A stretch of DNA of 64,000 nucleotides from Lachnoclostridium phytofermentans (GCF_000733755.1 NZ_JPOF01000001.1:290001-354000); one strand, 5' to 3'; positions 10,634-19,630 are shown, numbered from the stretch's first letter. The notes: generated by a model not told the origin, from the sequence alone. Made by a program: numbers and translations.

Positions 10634-11450
10634 AACGATAAAAATGGATTTGTATCGCATGTTTCGTAGTAAAAGTTTTTATGTTACTTTATTTATTACT
10701 TATATTCTTGTTATTGTATCAATATTTACATTTAAAATGGTGTTAAGTAATGATAGTTTAAAGAATTTTTACGATCAGAGTTTGGAGGCATCGGATTCCG
10801 TAAATGTTGGTATAACCGCAGGCATGATATATATAGATAATGCCGAACTTAAATTGGGAGACTTATTTAGTGCTACAGTTGGTGGTGCATCAATAGCCGT
10901 TATGGCTGTTATATTTGCAATTATTTTTATCTGCTCTGAACATAGTAGTGGCTATATTAAGAATGTAGTCAGCAGAAAAGGATATAGGGAATACTTTACA
11001 ATTTCAAAAGCGATTTGCATGGCGATTTATCTATTGATTAGTTTGTTAGGTACCGCACTTTTTATCGGCATTTCTTCCACTCTTTTATTGGATAATTATA
11101 CGCTAGGTAATATTGGTGAGTTTGCTGCTTACTTTTTCACTCAATATCTGATTCATTATGCAATCGTTATGTTGGTGATCTTTTTATGCAATTTAACTAG
11201 AAACATGGCGATCAGTATGGCAGCCGGAATCTGTCTTTGCTCTGGAATGGTAGCATTACTGACTGGCCTTTTGGATCGTTTGAAATTAAATATCGTTTTT
11301 TCGGATTATTTACTAACGACTAATATGAAACTTTTACCAACATCATTTAATACGACAATTTATTCAAGAGCTATTTTGGTATCCTTAGTAGCGTCAGTTA
11401 TATTTGGAATATCGAGTATTATCTTAATGAGAAAACAAGATGTGAGGTAA
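10626..11450 (+). CDS. ABC transporter permease (ABC-2 type)
   Basis: This 274-residue membrane protein has about six hydrophobic segments: one near residues 18-42, a large lumenal-type loop up to about 85, then segments near 88-110, 133-157, 171-192, 200-220 and 250-270. It fits the ABC-2 permeases that pair with BcrA/LanF ATPases. The ATG at 10626 is chosen over an in-frame GTG at 10617 because GGAGG lies at 10613-10617. Overlap with the ATPase gene indicates one transcription unit. The likely role is removal of a membrane-active peptide or lipid II-binding antibiotic; the substrate cannot be told from sequence. Confidence 0.87.
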   Translation: MFRTIKMDLYRMFRSKSFYVTLFITYILVIVSIFTFKMVLSNDSLKNFYDQSLEASDSVNVGITAGMIYIDNAELKLGDLFSATVGGASIAVMAVIFAIIFICSEHSSGYIKNVVSRKGYREYFTISKAICMAIYLLISLLGTALFIGISSTLLLDNYTLGNIGEFAAYFFTQYLIHYAIVMLVIFLCNLTRNMAISMAAGICLCSGMVALLTGLLDRLKLNIVFSDYLLTTNMKLLPTSFNTTIYSRAILVSLVASVIFGISSIILMRKQDVR

Positions 11451-11532
11451 AGAAAGATTAGAAAAGAAACTTTCATAACTATAGTCTAACGAACGAAGCT
11501 GATTAGGATAAGAGAAAAGGAGGAGATAGAGA

Positions 11533-12426
11533 ATGATATGGATCATAGTGGTCGTTTTATGTATTGCAGCTGGATACTTTATCGCAGTCCTTCAATATCG
11601 AAAACAAATTCGTACGTGGAATCAGAATCTTTCTTTTATCTTATCTAATAATTCTAATATGCTATTAGAACAGTTAGTTCCATCGAAGGATATTACGAAG
11701 CTATTGGAATTATTGAATGAGTTAATGCAAAAACATAGGGATCTAAAGGTAGAATATGAAGAAAAAGATGAAGCATTTCGGCAATTGATAACAAACCTAT
11801 CTCATGACATTCGCACACCGCTTACTTCACTGGATGGCTATTTTCAATTGTTATCAAAAGCGAAAGAACCAAAGATACGGGAGCACTATATTACTATTAT
11901 CGAAGGTCGTATTAGACAATTGTCAGAGATGCTAGATCAGTTGTTTTTATACATGAAATTACAGAATAATTGTTATGAAATTTCCATGGAGAAATGCAAT
12001 CTTAGTCAGATTCTCTGTGAGTGTATGCTTGATTTTTATGAGCAATTTACTAGCCGGGGGATAGAACCAGAGATTCAATTGCCAGAAGAAGAGGTGATTA
12101 TACTTGGTAATTCTTCTGTACTCATTCGTATCCTTCAGAATATGATTAAGAATGCCTTAGAACATGGAGATGAGCATTTTCAGATTACTTTAGAGAAAGC
12201 AGAAGAGATTGTAGTTACTTGTAAAAATGGCTATGCAAATGGAGAAGAAATTGACTTTTCTCAAATCTTTGAACGATTCTATAAAGCAGACAAAGCCAGG
12301 ACACAAACGTCTACTGGATTAGGCCTTGCAATTGCAAAAGAATTGGTTGAAAAGATTGGTGGACGTATAGAGGCTATCAGTGGAGGGGCTGAGTTTTCAA
12401 TTAAGGTTCATTTTCCAATTGGTTAG
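11533..12426 (+). CDS. Sensor histidine kinase, single-TM short-sensor type
   Basis: This 297-residue histidine kinase has one N-terminal transmembrane segment (residues 2-20) and no extracellular sensor domain. A coiled linker (about 50-85) leads to the dimerisation domain with phospho-acceptor His91 in LSHDIRTPL. The ATPase domain shows the N box NMIKNALEHG and the G box TGLGLAIAKEL. Kinases of this shape usually read their signal through the partner ABC transporter or within the membrane. The start has a GGAGGAG site. It is the last gene of the response regulator/ABC/permease/kinase group, about 80 bases after the permease. Confidence 0.9.
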   Translation: MIWIIVVVLCIAAGYFIAVLQYRKQIRTWNQNLSFILSNNSNMLLEQLVPSKDITKLLELLNELMQKHRDLKVEYEEKDEAFRQLITNLSHDIRTPLTSLDGYFQLLSKAKEPKIREHYITIIEGRIRQLSEMLDQLFLYMKLQNNCYEISMEKCNLSQILCECMLDFYEQFTSRGIEPEIQLPEEEVIILGNSSVLIRILQNMIKNALEHGDEHFQITLEKAEEIVVTCKNGYANGEEIDFSQIFERFYKADKARTQTSTGLGLAIAKELVEKIGGRIEAISGGAEFSIKVHFPIG

Positions 12427-12537
12427 AAGATATTATAGGAGTGTATTGGTAATCCAATAAATTAATTATGCAAAAAGAAGAGCTTAGTAAGGTAGGATGC
12501 TTTTTGCAAAAGGAGAAATTATGCGTTCTTACTCTTT

Positions 12538-12608
12538 CTAGGCAAGTTAGCTTGATGTTATAAACTCATTTAGCTAGGCAAGTTAGTCCAAAGTTATAAA
12601 TTCAATTA
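12538..12608 (+). repeat. Two-copy 36-base direct repeat
   Basis: Two imperfect tandem units start with CTAGGCAAGTTAG at 12538 and 12574, and both carry TTATAAA about 18 bases later. The function is unknown. They lie in the intergenic gap just before a bidirectional terminator. Confidence 0.7.
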
Positions 12609-12610
12609 GA

Positions 12611-12671
12611 AAAAAACAGGCACAACGTGATGTTAAGGATAATACTTTAAATCACATTGTACCTGTTTTTT
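12611..12671. terminator. Bidirectional terminator between kinase and ABC-F genes
   Basis: Long inverted repeat AAAAAACAGG / CCTGTTTTTT with an inner paired block (ATGTGATTTA-like), A run on one side and T run on the other. It serves the convergent histidine kinase (plus) and ABC-F gene (minus). Confidence 0.88.
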
Positions 12672-12706
12672 CCTGTTGCTATATTTTATAACTACAGATC
12701 ATTTCA

Positions 12707-14260
12707 TTATATTTTAATTGACCAATTGCTACAATCGATAACTTTCGTAGCAAAATCCTCATAGAAGTCTGGTTCATGGCAGATTAATAAGATACTTCCT
12801 TTATATTCGCTTAGAGCACGTTTTAATTCCTCTTTTGCTTCCACATCTAAGTGGTTCGTAGGTTCGTCTAGAAGTAAAATATTGGTTTCTCGATTAATTA
12901 ATTTACAAAGTCTTACTTTCGCTTGCTCACCACCACTTAATACACGCACCTGGCTTTCAATGTGTTTTGTTGTAAGTCCACATTTTGCTAGAGCGGAACG
13001 CACTTCATACTGTGTCCAGGACGGAAACTCACACCAGAGCTCTTCAATACAGGTATTGTTTTTGGCTCCTGTCATTTCTTGCTCAAAATAGCCCTGATAG
13101 AGGTAGTCACCTAGGGTAACTTTACCGTTCAATGGTGGTATAATTCCTAAGATACTCTTCATTAATGTTGTTTTTCCGATACCATTAGCACCTTTTAATA
13201 CAATTTTATCCCCACGTTCCATAGAAATCGAGATAGGTTTGGATAATGGCTCCTCATAGCCGATGATTAAGTGCTCTGTTTGGAAGATATAGCGACTTGC
13301 AGCACGGGCTTCTTTAAAATGAAACTCTGGCTTTGGTTTTTCTTTTGCCAGCTCAATCACATCCATTTTGTCAAGTTTTTTCTGACGAGACATTGCCATA
13401 TTACGGGTGGATACACGTGCTTTATTACGAGCTACGAAGTCTTGAAGCTCGTTAATTTCCTGCTGTTGCTTTTTATAGGCAGATTCTAATTGTGCCTTTT
13501 TCGCTGCGTAAACTTCTTGGAATTTATCATAGTCCCCAACGTAACGATTTAATTCCCCATTTTCCATATGATAAATAAGATTTATTACACTATTTAAAAA
13601 TGGTATATCGTGTGAGATAAGAATAAATGCATTTTCATAATCCTGCAAATAACGCTTAAGCCATTCTATGTGTTCCACGTCTAAATAGTTTGTAGGCTCA
13701 TCAAGTAAAAGAATATCAGGTTTTTCAAGAAGTAATTTACCAAGTAAAACTTTTGTTCTTTGACCACCACTTAAATCAGTAACATCCTTATCTAAACCGA
13801 TATCTGTAAGGCCCAGTGCTCGTCCAATCTCTTCTACTTTAGAGTCGATAATATAGAAGTCATGGGCATCTAAAAGGTCTTGGATCGTACCAAATTCCTC
13901 CATAAGCTCTGCCATCTTTTCCTCGGAAGCATCCGCTAATTCGTTACAGATGTTATTCATTTTGGCTTCTAATTCAAATAAAAAGTTAAAAGCTGATTTT
14001 AATACATCACGGATTGTCATTCCTTTTTCTAAAATGGAATGTTGATCTAGATAGCCAACACGAACATTTTTTGACCATTCAATGTTACCTTCGTCTGGCA
14101 TAAGTTTATTGGTTATAATATTCATAAAAGTAGATTTACCTTCACCATTTGCTCCGATAAGCCCAATATGCTCCCCCTTTAACAGGCGGAAGGATACATC
14201 GTGAAATATCATTCGCTCACCAAAACCATGATTTAGGTTCGATACATTTAATATGCTCAT
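12707..14260 (-). CDS. ABC-F family ATPase (YbiT/YkpA-like)
   Basis: This 517-residue soluble protein has two ABC nucleotide-binding domains and no membrane segment. Domain 1 has Walker A GANGEGKST, signature LSGGQRTKV and Walker B LLLDEPTNYLD. Domain 2 has Walker A GANGIGKTT, signature LSGGEQAKV and Walker B LLLDEPTNHLD. The linker between them (about residues 245-310) is highly charged and helical, as in the P-site tRNA-interaction motif of ABC-F proteins. These proteins bind the ribosomal E site and relieve stalling or protect from antibiotics. Length and linker fit YbiT/YkpA housekeeping types more than the Vga/Lsa resistance types, but that is not decisive. It is transcribed alone. Confidence 0.92.
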   Translation of the reverse strand: MSILNVSNLNHGFGERMIFHDVSFRLLKGEHIGLIGANGEGKSTFMNIITNKLMPDEGNIEWSKNVRVGYLDQHSILEKGMTIRDVLKSAFNFLFELEAKMNNICNELADASEEKMAELMEEFGTIQDLLDAHDFYIIDSKVEEIGRALGLTDIGLDKDVTDLSGGQRTKVLLGKLLLEKPDILLLDEPTNYLDVEHIEWLKRYLQDYENAFILISHDIPFLNSVINLIYHMENGELNRYVGDYDKFQEVYAAKKAQLESAYKKQQQEINELQDFVARNKARVSTRNMAMSRQKKLDKMDVIELAKEKPKPEFHFKEARAASRYIFQTEHLIIGYEEPLSKPISISMERGDKIVLKGANGIGKTTLMKSILGIIPPLNGKVTLGDYLYQGYFEQEMTGAKNNTCIEELWCEFPSWTQYEVRSALAKCGLTTKHIESQVRVLSGGEQAKVRLCKLINRETNILLLDEPTNHLDVEAKEELKRALSEYKGSILLICHEPDFYEDFATKVIDCSNWSIKI

Positions 14261-14480
14261 TCTAATACTGCTCCTTGTATAATAAATTCAATAGGTGCAA
14301 AACATGTACATTATAGACGATGTAGAGTAAAATTACAAGAGATTTCTCTTTGGCTAAGTTGGGTTATGCTAACATTTTATTAGAAACAAATTATGAAATT
14401 TTTAATAGGATATTAATGAAACCACCATTTACGGGAGATTCTAGTTGTGTTAGAATGTTTTTTAATAAAGGAGATAACAT

Positions 14481-14984
14481 ATGACAATACAAGAATTTTT
14501 AAATCAATTAAGAGATAGCTTGGATGGCGAACTCCCTTACAACGAAATTGTTTCCAATGTGAATTATTATAGAGATTATATGAATTCCCAAAAGGGGGAG
14601 AAGTCTGAAGAAGAGATTACAGCAGCACTTGGTGACCCTCGTCTGATTGCGAGAACAATCATTGATACTTATCAAATGAATCATGATAATCAGGTACACT
14701 ACCAATCTTATAGTTATTCAGATGGTGGGAACTATCAATCTACGAATTCTTCCAATGTTAATCATGAAGAGAACGAAAAGAAGAATAGAAATCGAGGAAC
14801 ATTTAAGGCAATAGGATTTCAAGGTTGGCTAGGATGTTTAATTAGTTTATTTATTCTGTTTATTGTGTTAGGTGCTGTTTTCTGGCTCGGTACACTGGCA
14901 TTTAAGGTGTTTTTTAGATTTGTTCTTCCTGTTGTTTTAATCGTTGCAGGAGTATCTTATGTTTATAATCGATTTAGAAGGTAA
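14481..14984 (+). CDS. HAAS/DUF1700-domain membrane protein
   Basis: This 167-residue protein starts after an AAAGGAGAT site. The N-terminal 65 residues (MTIQEFLNQLRDSL, YYRDYM, EEEITAALGDPRLIARTII) form the helical HAAS domain found in DUF1700 proteins. A polar Asn/Ser/Tyr-rich linker follows (about 70-105). Two hydrophobic segments lie near the C-terminus (about 113-135 and 140-160). HAAS proteins often act with PadR-type repressors in envelope-stress control, but no PadR gene is adjacent here. The gene is transcribed alone and ends at a hairpin shared with the convergent SatP gene. Confidence 0.8.
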   Translation: MTIQEFLNQLRDSLDGELPYNEIVSNVNYYRDYMNSQKGEKSEEEITAALGDPRLIARTIIDTYQMNHDNQVHYQSYSYSDGGNYQSTNSSNVNHEENEKKNRNRGTFKAIGFQGWLGCLISLFILFIVLGAVFWLGTLAFKVFFRFVLPVVLIVAGVSYVYNRFRR

Positions 14985-15012
14985 GTTAAAGTATCGATTT
15001 ATGCAATTAATT

Positions 15013-15064
15013 AAAGGGAGCATCGCCTAGTAGCCTAACATTGCTATGAAACGATACTCCCTTT
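15013..15064. terminator. Hairpin between convergent genes
   Basis: Inverted repeat AAAGGGAGCATCG (15013-15025) / CGATACTCCCTTT (15052-15064), placed between the HAAS gene and the convergent SatP gene. T runs are short, so efficiency is unclear. Confidence 0.65.
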
Positions 15065-15077
15065 CACCATTCTATGT

Positions 15078-15638
15078 TTAGAGTGGCAGTATATTTTTTT
15101 TGAATTCTTCGTTTATAATTTGAGCAGCAGCGTTATAAATTGCAGATAAACCACAAAAGATTCCAACGTAACCTGCGATGGTATGAATTGTGTGTGAGTC
15201 CATAAAATTAGCGAAAGCTAATAGGATAAACAGGATAGTTAATGAACCAAATACAATACGAGATGCCATGTTGTGTTTTAAAGTGCCAATAAACATAAAG
15301 AATGTGAAAATACCCCATAACAAAAGATAAAAACCAAGGCTGATAGAATCAGAGGATGGAATCGATTTTGTTGGGTTCATCCAAATCAGTATGAGTGACC
15401 ACCAAAAGAATCCGTAAGCGGTAAATGCAGTGGCTCCAAATGTGTTATTCTTTTTAAACTCCATAATTCCAGCTATAATTTGAGCGGCTCCCCCTAGAGC
15501 AAATCCCATTGCTACAATTACTATGGATAGTGGTATAAATCCTGCATTGTGAAGATTAAGTAAGCAGGTTGTCATTCCAAATCCTAGCAAACCAAGTGGA
15601 GCTGGATTGGCAATCATTGCTTTTGTTTCTGTTGACAT
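15078..15638 (-). CDS. Acetate/succinate transporter, GPR1/FUN34/YaaH (SatP) family
   Basis: This 186-residue membrane protein has six hydrophobic segments. The family signature NPAPLGLLGFGMTT is at residues 11-24, and the later motif GFFWWSLI fits as well. SatP/YaaH proteins are hexameric channels or symporters for acetate and succinate, acting in the cytoplasmic membrane. GGGAGGAC lies just before the ATG. It is transcribed alone. In an acetate-producing fermenter it could handle acetate efflux or uptake; the direction cannot be told from sequence. Confidence 0.93.
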   Translation of the reverse strand: MSTETKAMIANPAPLGLLGFGMTTCLLNLHNAGFIPLSIVIVAMGFALGGAAQIIAGIMEFKKNNTFGATAFTAYGFFWWSLILIWMNPTKSIPSSDSISLGFYLLLWGIFTFFMFIGTLKHNMASRIVFGSLTILFILLAFANFMDSHTIHTIAGYVGIFCGLSAIYNAAAQIINEEFKKNILPL

Positions 15639-16157
15639 AGTGTCCTCCCATGAATTATTAAAGGTATTATTTAAACATAGGGTGCCATTGTAGCATGAGG
15701 GGAGGATTAATTCAAGAGAAAAATATGATAGAAATTCCTAGATAAGGTGTTAGTGTTTTTAAAAGTGAAACAGCCGGTAGGGGAGCTACCGGCTGTTTCG
15801 TTGAGGGGAGTATAAATAATTAATAAGGGGTTATATAGCGTATCAAAATTATGTAAGCTTACTAAGCAGTTTCCTACTTACTTCGTATTCATAATTACTG
15901 ATACATTTTTTATAATACTACATAAAAAGGGAAAAATCAATAGATAAATAAATCTTTTTTTAATTTAAGAATTACTAAATATTTCCTTAATAAATTAAAA
16001 ATGAAATAGAAAGAATTGTGTCACAATTTACCAAAAATACACTAAAAGACAAGAAATATTAAGTTAGATATTTCCCATTCATCAGAATAATTATGAATGG
16101 AATTGGTATACTAACTCCTGTAGTTATAATAACTAATTTTTAATAGGAGGACATACT
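15639..16157. other. Intergenic stretch with a perfect palindrome
   Basis: This 519-base gap between SatP and the Asn/Gln-rich protein is divergently flanked. It holds a perfect 14-bp inverted repeat GAAACAGCCGGTAG / CTACCGGCTGTTTC (15767-15780 and 15786-15799) with a 5-base loop. The rest is AT-rich with no coding region that I can support. The repeat lacks a clear T run on the plus strand; read on the minus strand it is followed by CACTTTTA. Confidence 0.7.
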
Positions 16158-16364
16158 ATGTCATCAGAAAATAATAGCAAGAATACAAAGAACAGCAATA
16201 ATTCTAGCTCTTATAAGAATTCCCAGAATGCTCAAAACGCTCAAAACGCTCAAAACGCTCAGAACGCTCAGAACGCTCAGAATTCCCAGAATGCTCAGAA
16301 TAACACAAAGAACAACAATTCTGGTAACTACAAAAATACCCAGAACAACCAGAATTTCAAATAG
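16158..16364 (+). CDS. Asn/Gln-rich repeat protein
   Basis: This 68-residue protein is made almost wholly of Asn, Gln, Ser, Lys, Ala and Thr. A central run of six QNA repeats (about residues 23-43) is built from 9-base tandem DNA units. The strong TAGGAGGACA site eight bases before the ATG argues that it is translated. There is no signal peptide, hydrophobic core or known domain, so it is expected to be disordered and could be prion-like. Stop codons and a terminator follow. I do not recognise a family. Small Asn/Gln-rich proteins of this sort occur in some spore formers, but a spore role here is a guess. Confidence 0.6.
   Translation: MSSENNSKNTKNSNNSSSYKNSQNAQNAQNAQNAQNAQNAQNSQNAQNNTKNNNSGNYKNTQNNQNFK
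16224..16301 (+). repeat. 9-base tandem repeat encoding (QNA)n
   Basis: Tandem units CAGAATGCT / CAAAACGCT / CAGAACGCT, interrupted once by CAGAATTCC. Units differ only in synonymous or near-synonymous positions, so copy number could change by slippage while keeping the reading frame. Confidence 0.85.
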
Positions 16365-16467
16365 TTATCACTAAGAAAAATTCTCTGAAAGAAGAGAAAA
16401 TATTCTAATTTGAATATTTTTATTCACAATAAGAATGAATTTTAGTGATGTTCTATTGTATCAAAAG

Positions 16468-16528
16468 TGCCTAGGATGCAGTAATATAAGAGGATTAATA
16501 CTTATATTACGTAATTCTAGGCATTTTT
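16468..16528 (+). terminator. Terminator downstream of the Asn/Gln-rich gene
   Basis: Inverted repeat TGCCTAG...TAATATAAG / CTTATATTA...CTAGGCA followed by five T. It sits about 100 bases after the stop codon. Confidence 0.75.
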
Positions 16529-16699
16529 CATTCATAACGTAACTATTTATTTATTTTTCTGTTTTACTAAATTAAATGGATAAGGAAAAGAGAATTTGTC
16601 AATTTAACACTTAAAACAATCACCATTCTCGTCGAATGGAATACTATATTGTAGAAAGCTTTTCTTTCTTTGTATTCTAGAACAAAGGCGGTGTATGGT

Positions 16700-17002
16700 A
16701 TGTATTTTGAAGGAGTGCGTTTAGAAGATATCAAACATTATATTGATAGAAAGGATGCTATTATTGTAGACTTAAGAAAAAAGGAAGATTATGATAAGGG
16801 GCATATTCCAAGCGCTGTTAGTGTACCATATACTTCTTCTGAGGAACTTGCGGAAAAAGTGAGGTATTTTAAAGTGGTTGTCTTATATTGTTACCGAGGA
16901 AATTTAAGTATGCTCGCTGCAAGAGATTTATATGGGATTCAAGGAAAGGTGTATCATATATGCGGAGGCATTCATGCTTATCCGTATCGTTTGGAGCATT
17001 AA
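16700..17002 (+). CDS. Rhodanese-like domain protein
   Basis: This is a 100-residue single rhodanese domain. The active-site loop CYRGNLS has a Cys near residue 70, preceded by VVVLY and followed by AARDLYG, and the N-terminal part has IVDLRKKEDYDKGHIPSAVSVPY. Such proteins bind persulfide sulfur and move it to acceptors. The ATG at 16700 is preferred because AAAGGCGG lies at 16684-16691; upstream in-frame TTG (16670) and GTG (16691) lack a well-placed site. It lies about 160 bases upstream of a THUMP-domain methyltransferase. THUMP and rhodanese are linked in thiouridine synthesis, but this methyltransferase does not need sulfur, so the pairing may be chance. Confidence 0.86.
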   Translation: MYFEGVRLEDIKHYIDRKDAIIVDLRKKEDYDKGHIPSAVSVPYTSSEELAEKVRYFKVVVLYCYRGNLSMLAARDLYGIQGKVYHICGGIHAYPYRLEH

Positions 17003-17159
17003 TGGGTGATATAATAACATTGACTGAAAGAGAAAAGAGAATTACAATGAGACCAGTGGTTTTTAGAAAACCAACGCGAGCAGTGAAATATATAGCTGAT
17101 TTGGTTGGTTTTCTATGCGCTAATTATGGCGTATTGTTAAAAAACAATTGGAGGTTAGA

Positions 17160-18302
17160 ATGAGTCGATACGAATACATTGCACCATGTCATTTCGGATT
17201 GGAGGCAATACTGAAGCGAGAAATTACAGACTTAGGGTACGAAATAGTCAGCGTAGAAGATGGACGAGTTATTTTTGCTGGAGATGAATCCGCAATCTGT
17301 AGAGCTAATATGTTCTTAAGAACAACAGAAAGAGTACTTATAAAAGTAGCAAAATTTAAAGCAGAGACCTTTGAGGAACTATTTCAAAAGACAAAGGAAG
17401 TTCCGTGGGAGCAGTTTATACCTAAAGATGGTAAGTTCTGGGTAGCGAAAGCAACATCAATTAAAAGCAAATTATTTAGCCCTTCTGATATTCAGTCTAT
17501 TATGAAAAAAGCTATGGTTGAAAGACTAAAGGGAGTATATAAGTTGGAATGGTTTGAAGAGAGCGGTAATGAGTATCCTGTTCGCGTTACGTTTATGAAA
17601 GATGAGATAACCATTGGTATTGATACTTCTGGTGTATCACTTCATAAGAGAGGATACCGTAAGTTAATATCCAAGGCACCGATCACAGAAACTTTGGCAG
17701 CAGCATTGATTATGCTAACGCCATGGAATAAGGAACGAGTATTAATCGACCCATTCTGCGGTAGTGGTACATTTCCTATCGAAGCGGCCATGATTGGAGC
17801 TAGAATAGCGCCTGGTCTGAATCGTTCTTTCTTAGCGGAAAATTGGACGGATCTTATCCCAAAGAAAGCATGGTATGAGGCAGTGGAAGAAGCGAATGAT
17901 TTAATTCTCCATGACATCGAAATGAATATCCAAGGGTATGACATTGATGGGGAAGTAATCAAAGCTGCGAAACAGAATGCTGAAGTTGCGGGAGTGGATC
18001 AGTACATTCATTTTCAGAAACGTTCTGTCAGTGAGCTTAGTAGTCCGAAAAAATATGGGTTTATAATAACGAATCCACCGTATGGAGAACGTTTGGAAGA
18101 AAAATCAGCGATGCCTCCAATTTATCAAGAAATTGGACAAGCAATGAAACGATTAGACACATGGTCTTGTTATTTGATAACAAGCTATGAGGATGCTGAA
18201 AAACACATTGGACGTCAGGCTGATCGTAATCGTAAAATCTATAATGGTATGTTAAAGACTTATTTTTATCAGTTCATGGGACCAAAACCACCGAAACGTT
18301 GA
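17160..18302 (+). CDS. THUMP-domain RNA N2-guanine methyltransferase (RlmL/YpsC-like)
   Basis: This is a 380-residue class I SAM-dependent RNA methyltransferase. The N-terminal THUMP domain (about residues 45-155) binds RNA. The C-terminal catalytic domain has the SAM loop DPFCGSGTFPIEAAM (near 199-213) and the catalytic NPPYGERL (near 303-310). It matches the YpsC/RlmL N-terminal family that methylates 23S rRNA guanine (m2G). The ATG at 17160 is chosen because a GGAGGTT site lies at 17150-17156; an in-frame TTG at 17148 overlaps that site. It is followed by a strong terminator. Confidence 0.92.
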   Translation: MSRYEYIAPCHFGLEAILKREITDLGYEIVSVEDGRVIFAGDESAICRANMFLRTTERVLIKVAKFKAETFEELFQKTKEVPWEQFIPKDGKFWVAKATSIKSKLFSPSDIQSIMKKAMVERLKGVYKLEWFEESGNEYPVRVTFMKDEITIGIDTSGVSLHKRGYRKLISKAPITETLAAALIMLTPWNKERVLIDPFCGSGTFPIEAAMIGARIAPGLNRSFLAENWTDLIPKKAWYEAVEEANDLILHDIEMNIQGYDIDGEVIKAAKQNAEVAGVDQYIHFQKRSVSELSSPKKYGFIITNPPYGERLEEKSAMPPIYQEIGQAMKRLDTWSCYLITSYEDAEKHIGRQADRNRKIYNGMLKTYFYQFMGPKPPKR

Positions 18303-18366
18303 GAGATTAGCAAATGCGAAAGAGTAGGCTGAATGGGGCAACGTTATAAATAAGTAAAACGAAAAG

Positions 18367-18427
18367 GACGAAAGCAAATGGCTCTCCATCATTTTATAGT
18401 AGAGGCTATTTGCTTTCGTCTTTTTTT
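18367..18427. terminator. Strong terminator between convergent genes
   Basis: Inverted repeat GACGAAAGCAAATGGCTCT / AGAGGCTATTTGCTTTCGTC (19 bp with minor mismatch) with T run on the plus side and an A-rich tract before it. It serves the methyltransferase gene and probably the convergent lipase gene. Confidence 0.92.
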
Positions 18428-18436
18428 CTTTATAGT

Positions 18437-19357
18437 CTAGATATGTTTTGTAACCCAAGCTTCGATATCTTTCATAATTTCTTCTGCATTTAATTCGTTT
18501 AACAATTCATGTCTGCAATCGTTATACATAACACAGTCTACATTCTGAAACCCCAAACGTTTATACAACATAAATAAGCGCTCTACATCTTTCCCGTAAC
18601 GGCTAACAGGATCTTTCGTACCACTAGTAAAGAGGATTGGTAAATCCTTACGAGTAAGTTTAATACGTTTTGGTAAACCAGCATGATAATCTAAGTTAGC
18701 AAGGTCTTCATAGAAGCTTGTACTGCATTGAAATCCACAGTAGGGATCATTAATATAAGCACCTACATTCGGATTATTTCGTGACAACCAATCATAGGAT
18801 GTCCGTTCAGAAAGAGAAGTATAATGTTTGGTTTCAAAGATTTGTTTATTTAGGAATGCGGAATAATGTCTTGGACCTTTCAATTTTTTAATTGTGTGGG
18901 CGCATGCGATACCAATCCGGCTTTTTATTCGAGGATTAAAAGCTGTTCCAATTAAGACAACACAATCTAAATCCTGAAAAAACTGTATCGCATTTCTTGA
19001 AACCAGAGAACCCATACTATGTCCAATTAAGACTAACTTTTTTGCACGGTTGTTTTCTTTTACATAAGTTAAGACATTTAAAGCATCAGAAATTAAAAGC
19101 TTATAACCATCATTGTCTGCAATATAGCCAAGATCATCAAGCTTTTGATCCGTACCATGACCTCTATGGTTATATCGATACACATCATAGCCACAACTGT
19201 TTAGATAGTCCGTAAATAATTGATAGCGTTTGTGATGTTCTGCCATGCCATGAAGTAACAAAATAGTGCCTTTCACAGGCTCTGATTGACATAACTGAGG
19301 GTAAAGGATGGATTCATAACCATCTTTTTGAACTACAATTGGATTTGTTGCTTTCAA
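18437..19357 (-). CDS. Alpha/beta hydrolase, monoacylglycerol lipase/lysophospholipase type
   Basis: This is a 306-residue alpha/beta-hydrolase fold protein. The nucleophile elbow GHSMG (Ser near residue 114), the Asp in FTSGTKDPVS and the His in DCRHELLNE form the expected catalytic triad. HGMAEHHKRY near residues 36-45 is the oxyanion-hole loop typical of lysophospholipase/monoglyceride lipases. No signal peptide is seen, so it acts in the cytoplasm or at the inner membrane face. The start is TTG at 19357, supported by AAAGGAG at proper spacing. It is transcribed alone, divergent from the amidase gene. Confidence 0.9.
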   Translation of the reverse strand: MKATNPIVVQKDGYESILYPQLCQSEPVKGTILLLHGMAEHHKRYQLFTDYLNSCGYDVYRYNHRGHGTDQKLDDLGYIADNDGYKLLISDALNVLTYVKENNRAKKLVLIGHSMGSLVSRNAIQFFQDLDCVVLIGTAFNPRIKSRIGIACAHTIKKLKGPRHYSAFLNKQIFETKHYTSLSERTSYDWLSRNNPNVGAYINDPYCGFQCSTSFYEDLANLDYHAGLPKRIKLTRKDLPILFTSGTKDPVSRYGKDVERLFMLYKRLGFQNVDCVMYNDCRHELLNELNAEEIMKDIEAWVTKHI

Positions 19358-19630
19358 TTTAAAATCTCCTTTCTTAACTAGGAAATAAGTAGCATACTAA
19401 ACTTTACTTAGATTAGCCACCCACTTAATTATAAGAGGATTATGGGAAAAAGGCAATTAAAATCAATTCAATTTACTATAGAATATCAAATAATTAAAAA
19501 GGAACAATATAGACAAATGATAAGGAAACCATTATACTTAAGCATGAAAATTATGTTAATTAAACAAGTTTCATGCCGATATATAGATAGAGCATTTTAT
19601 TTTATCTATATTGTGATAGGAGGAGCAAAA

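Noticed and set aside
16224-16301. CRISPR-like array
   Set aside because: The repeats are 9 bases, directly adjacent and in frame with a coding region; there are no spacers.
16888-17163. 91-residue open frame after the rhodanese gene
   Set aside because: It is out of frame with the rhodanese gene and ends inside the next gene's ribosome binding site, with no domain of its own.
19442-19630. 63-residue N-terminal extension of the amidase
   Set aside because: It has no ribosome binding site at its ATG, precedes the signal anchor, and a GTG with AGGAGGA fits better at 19631.
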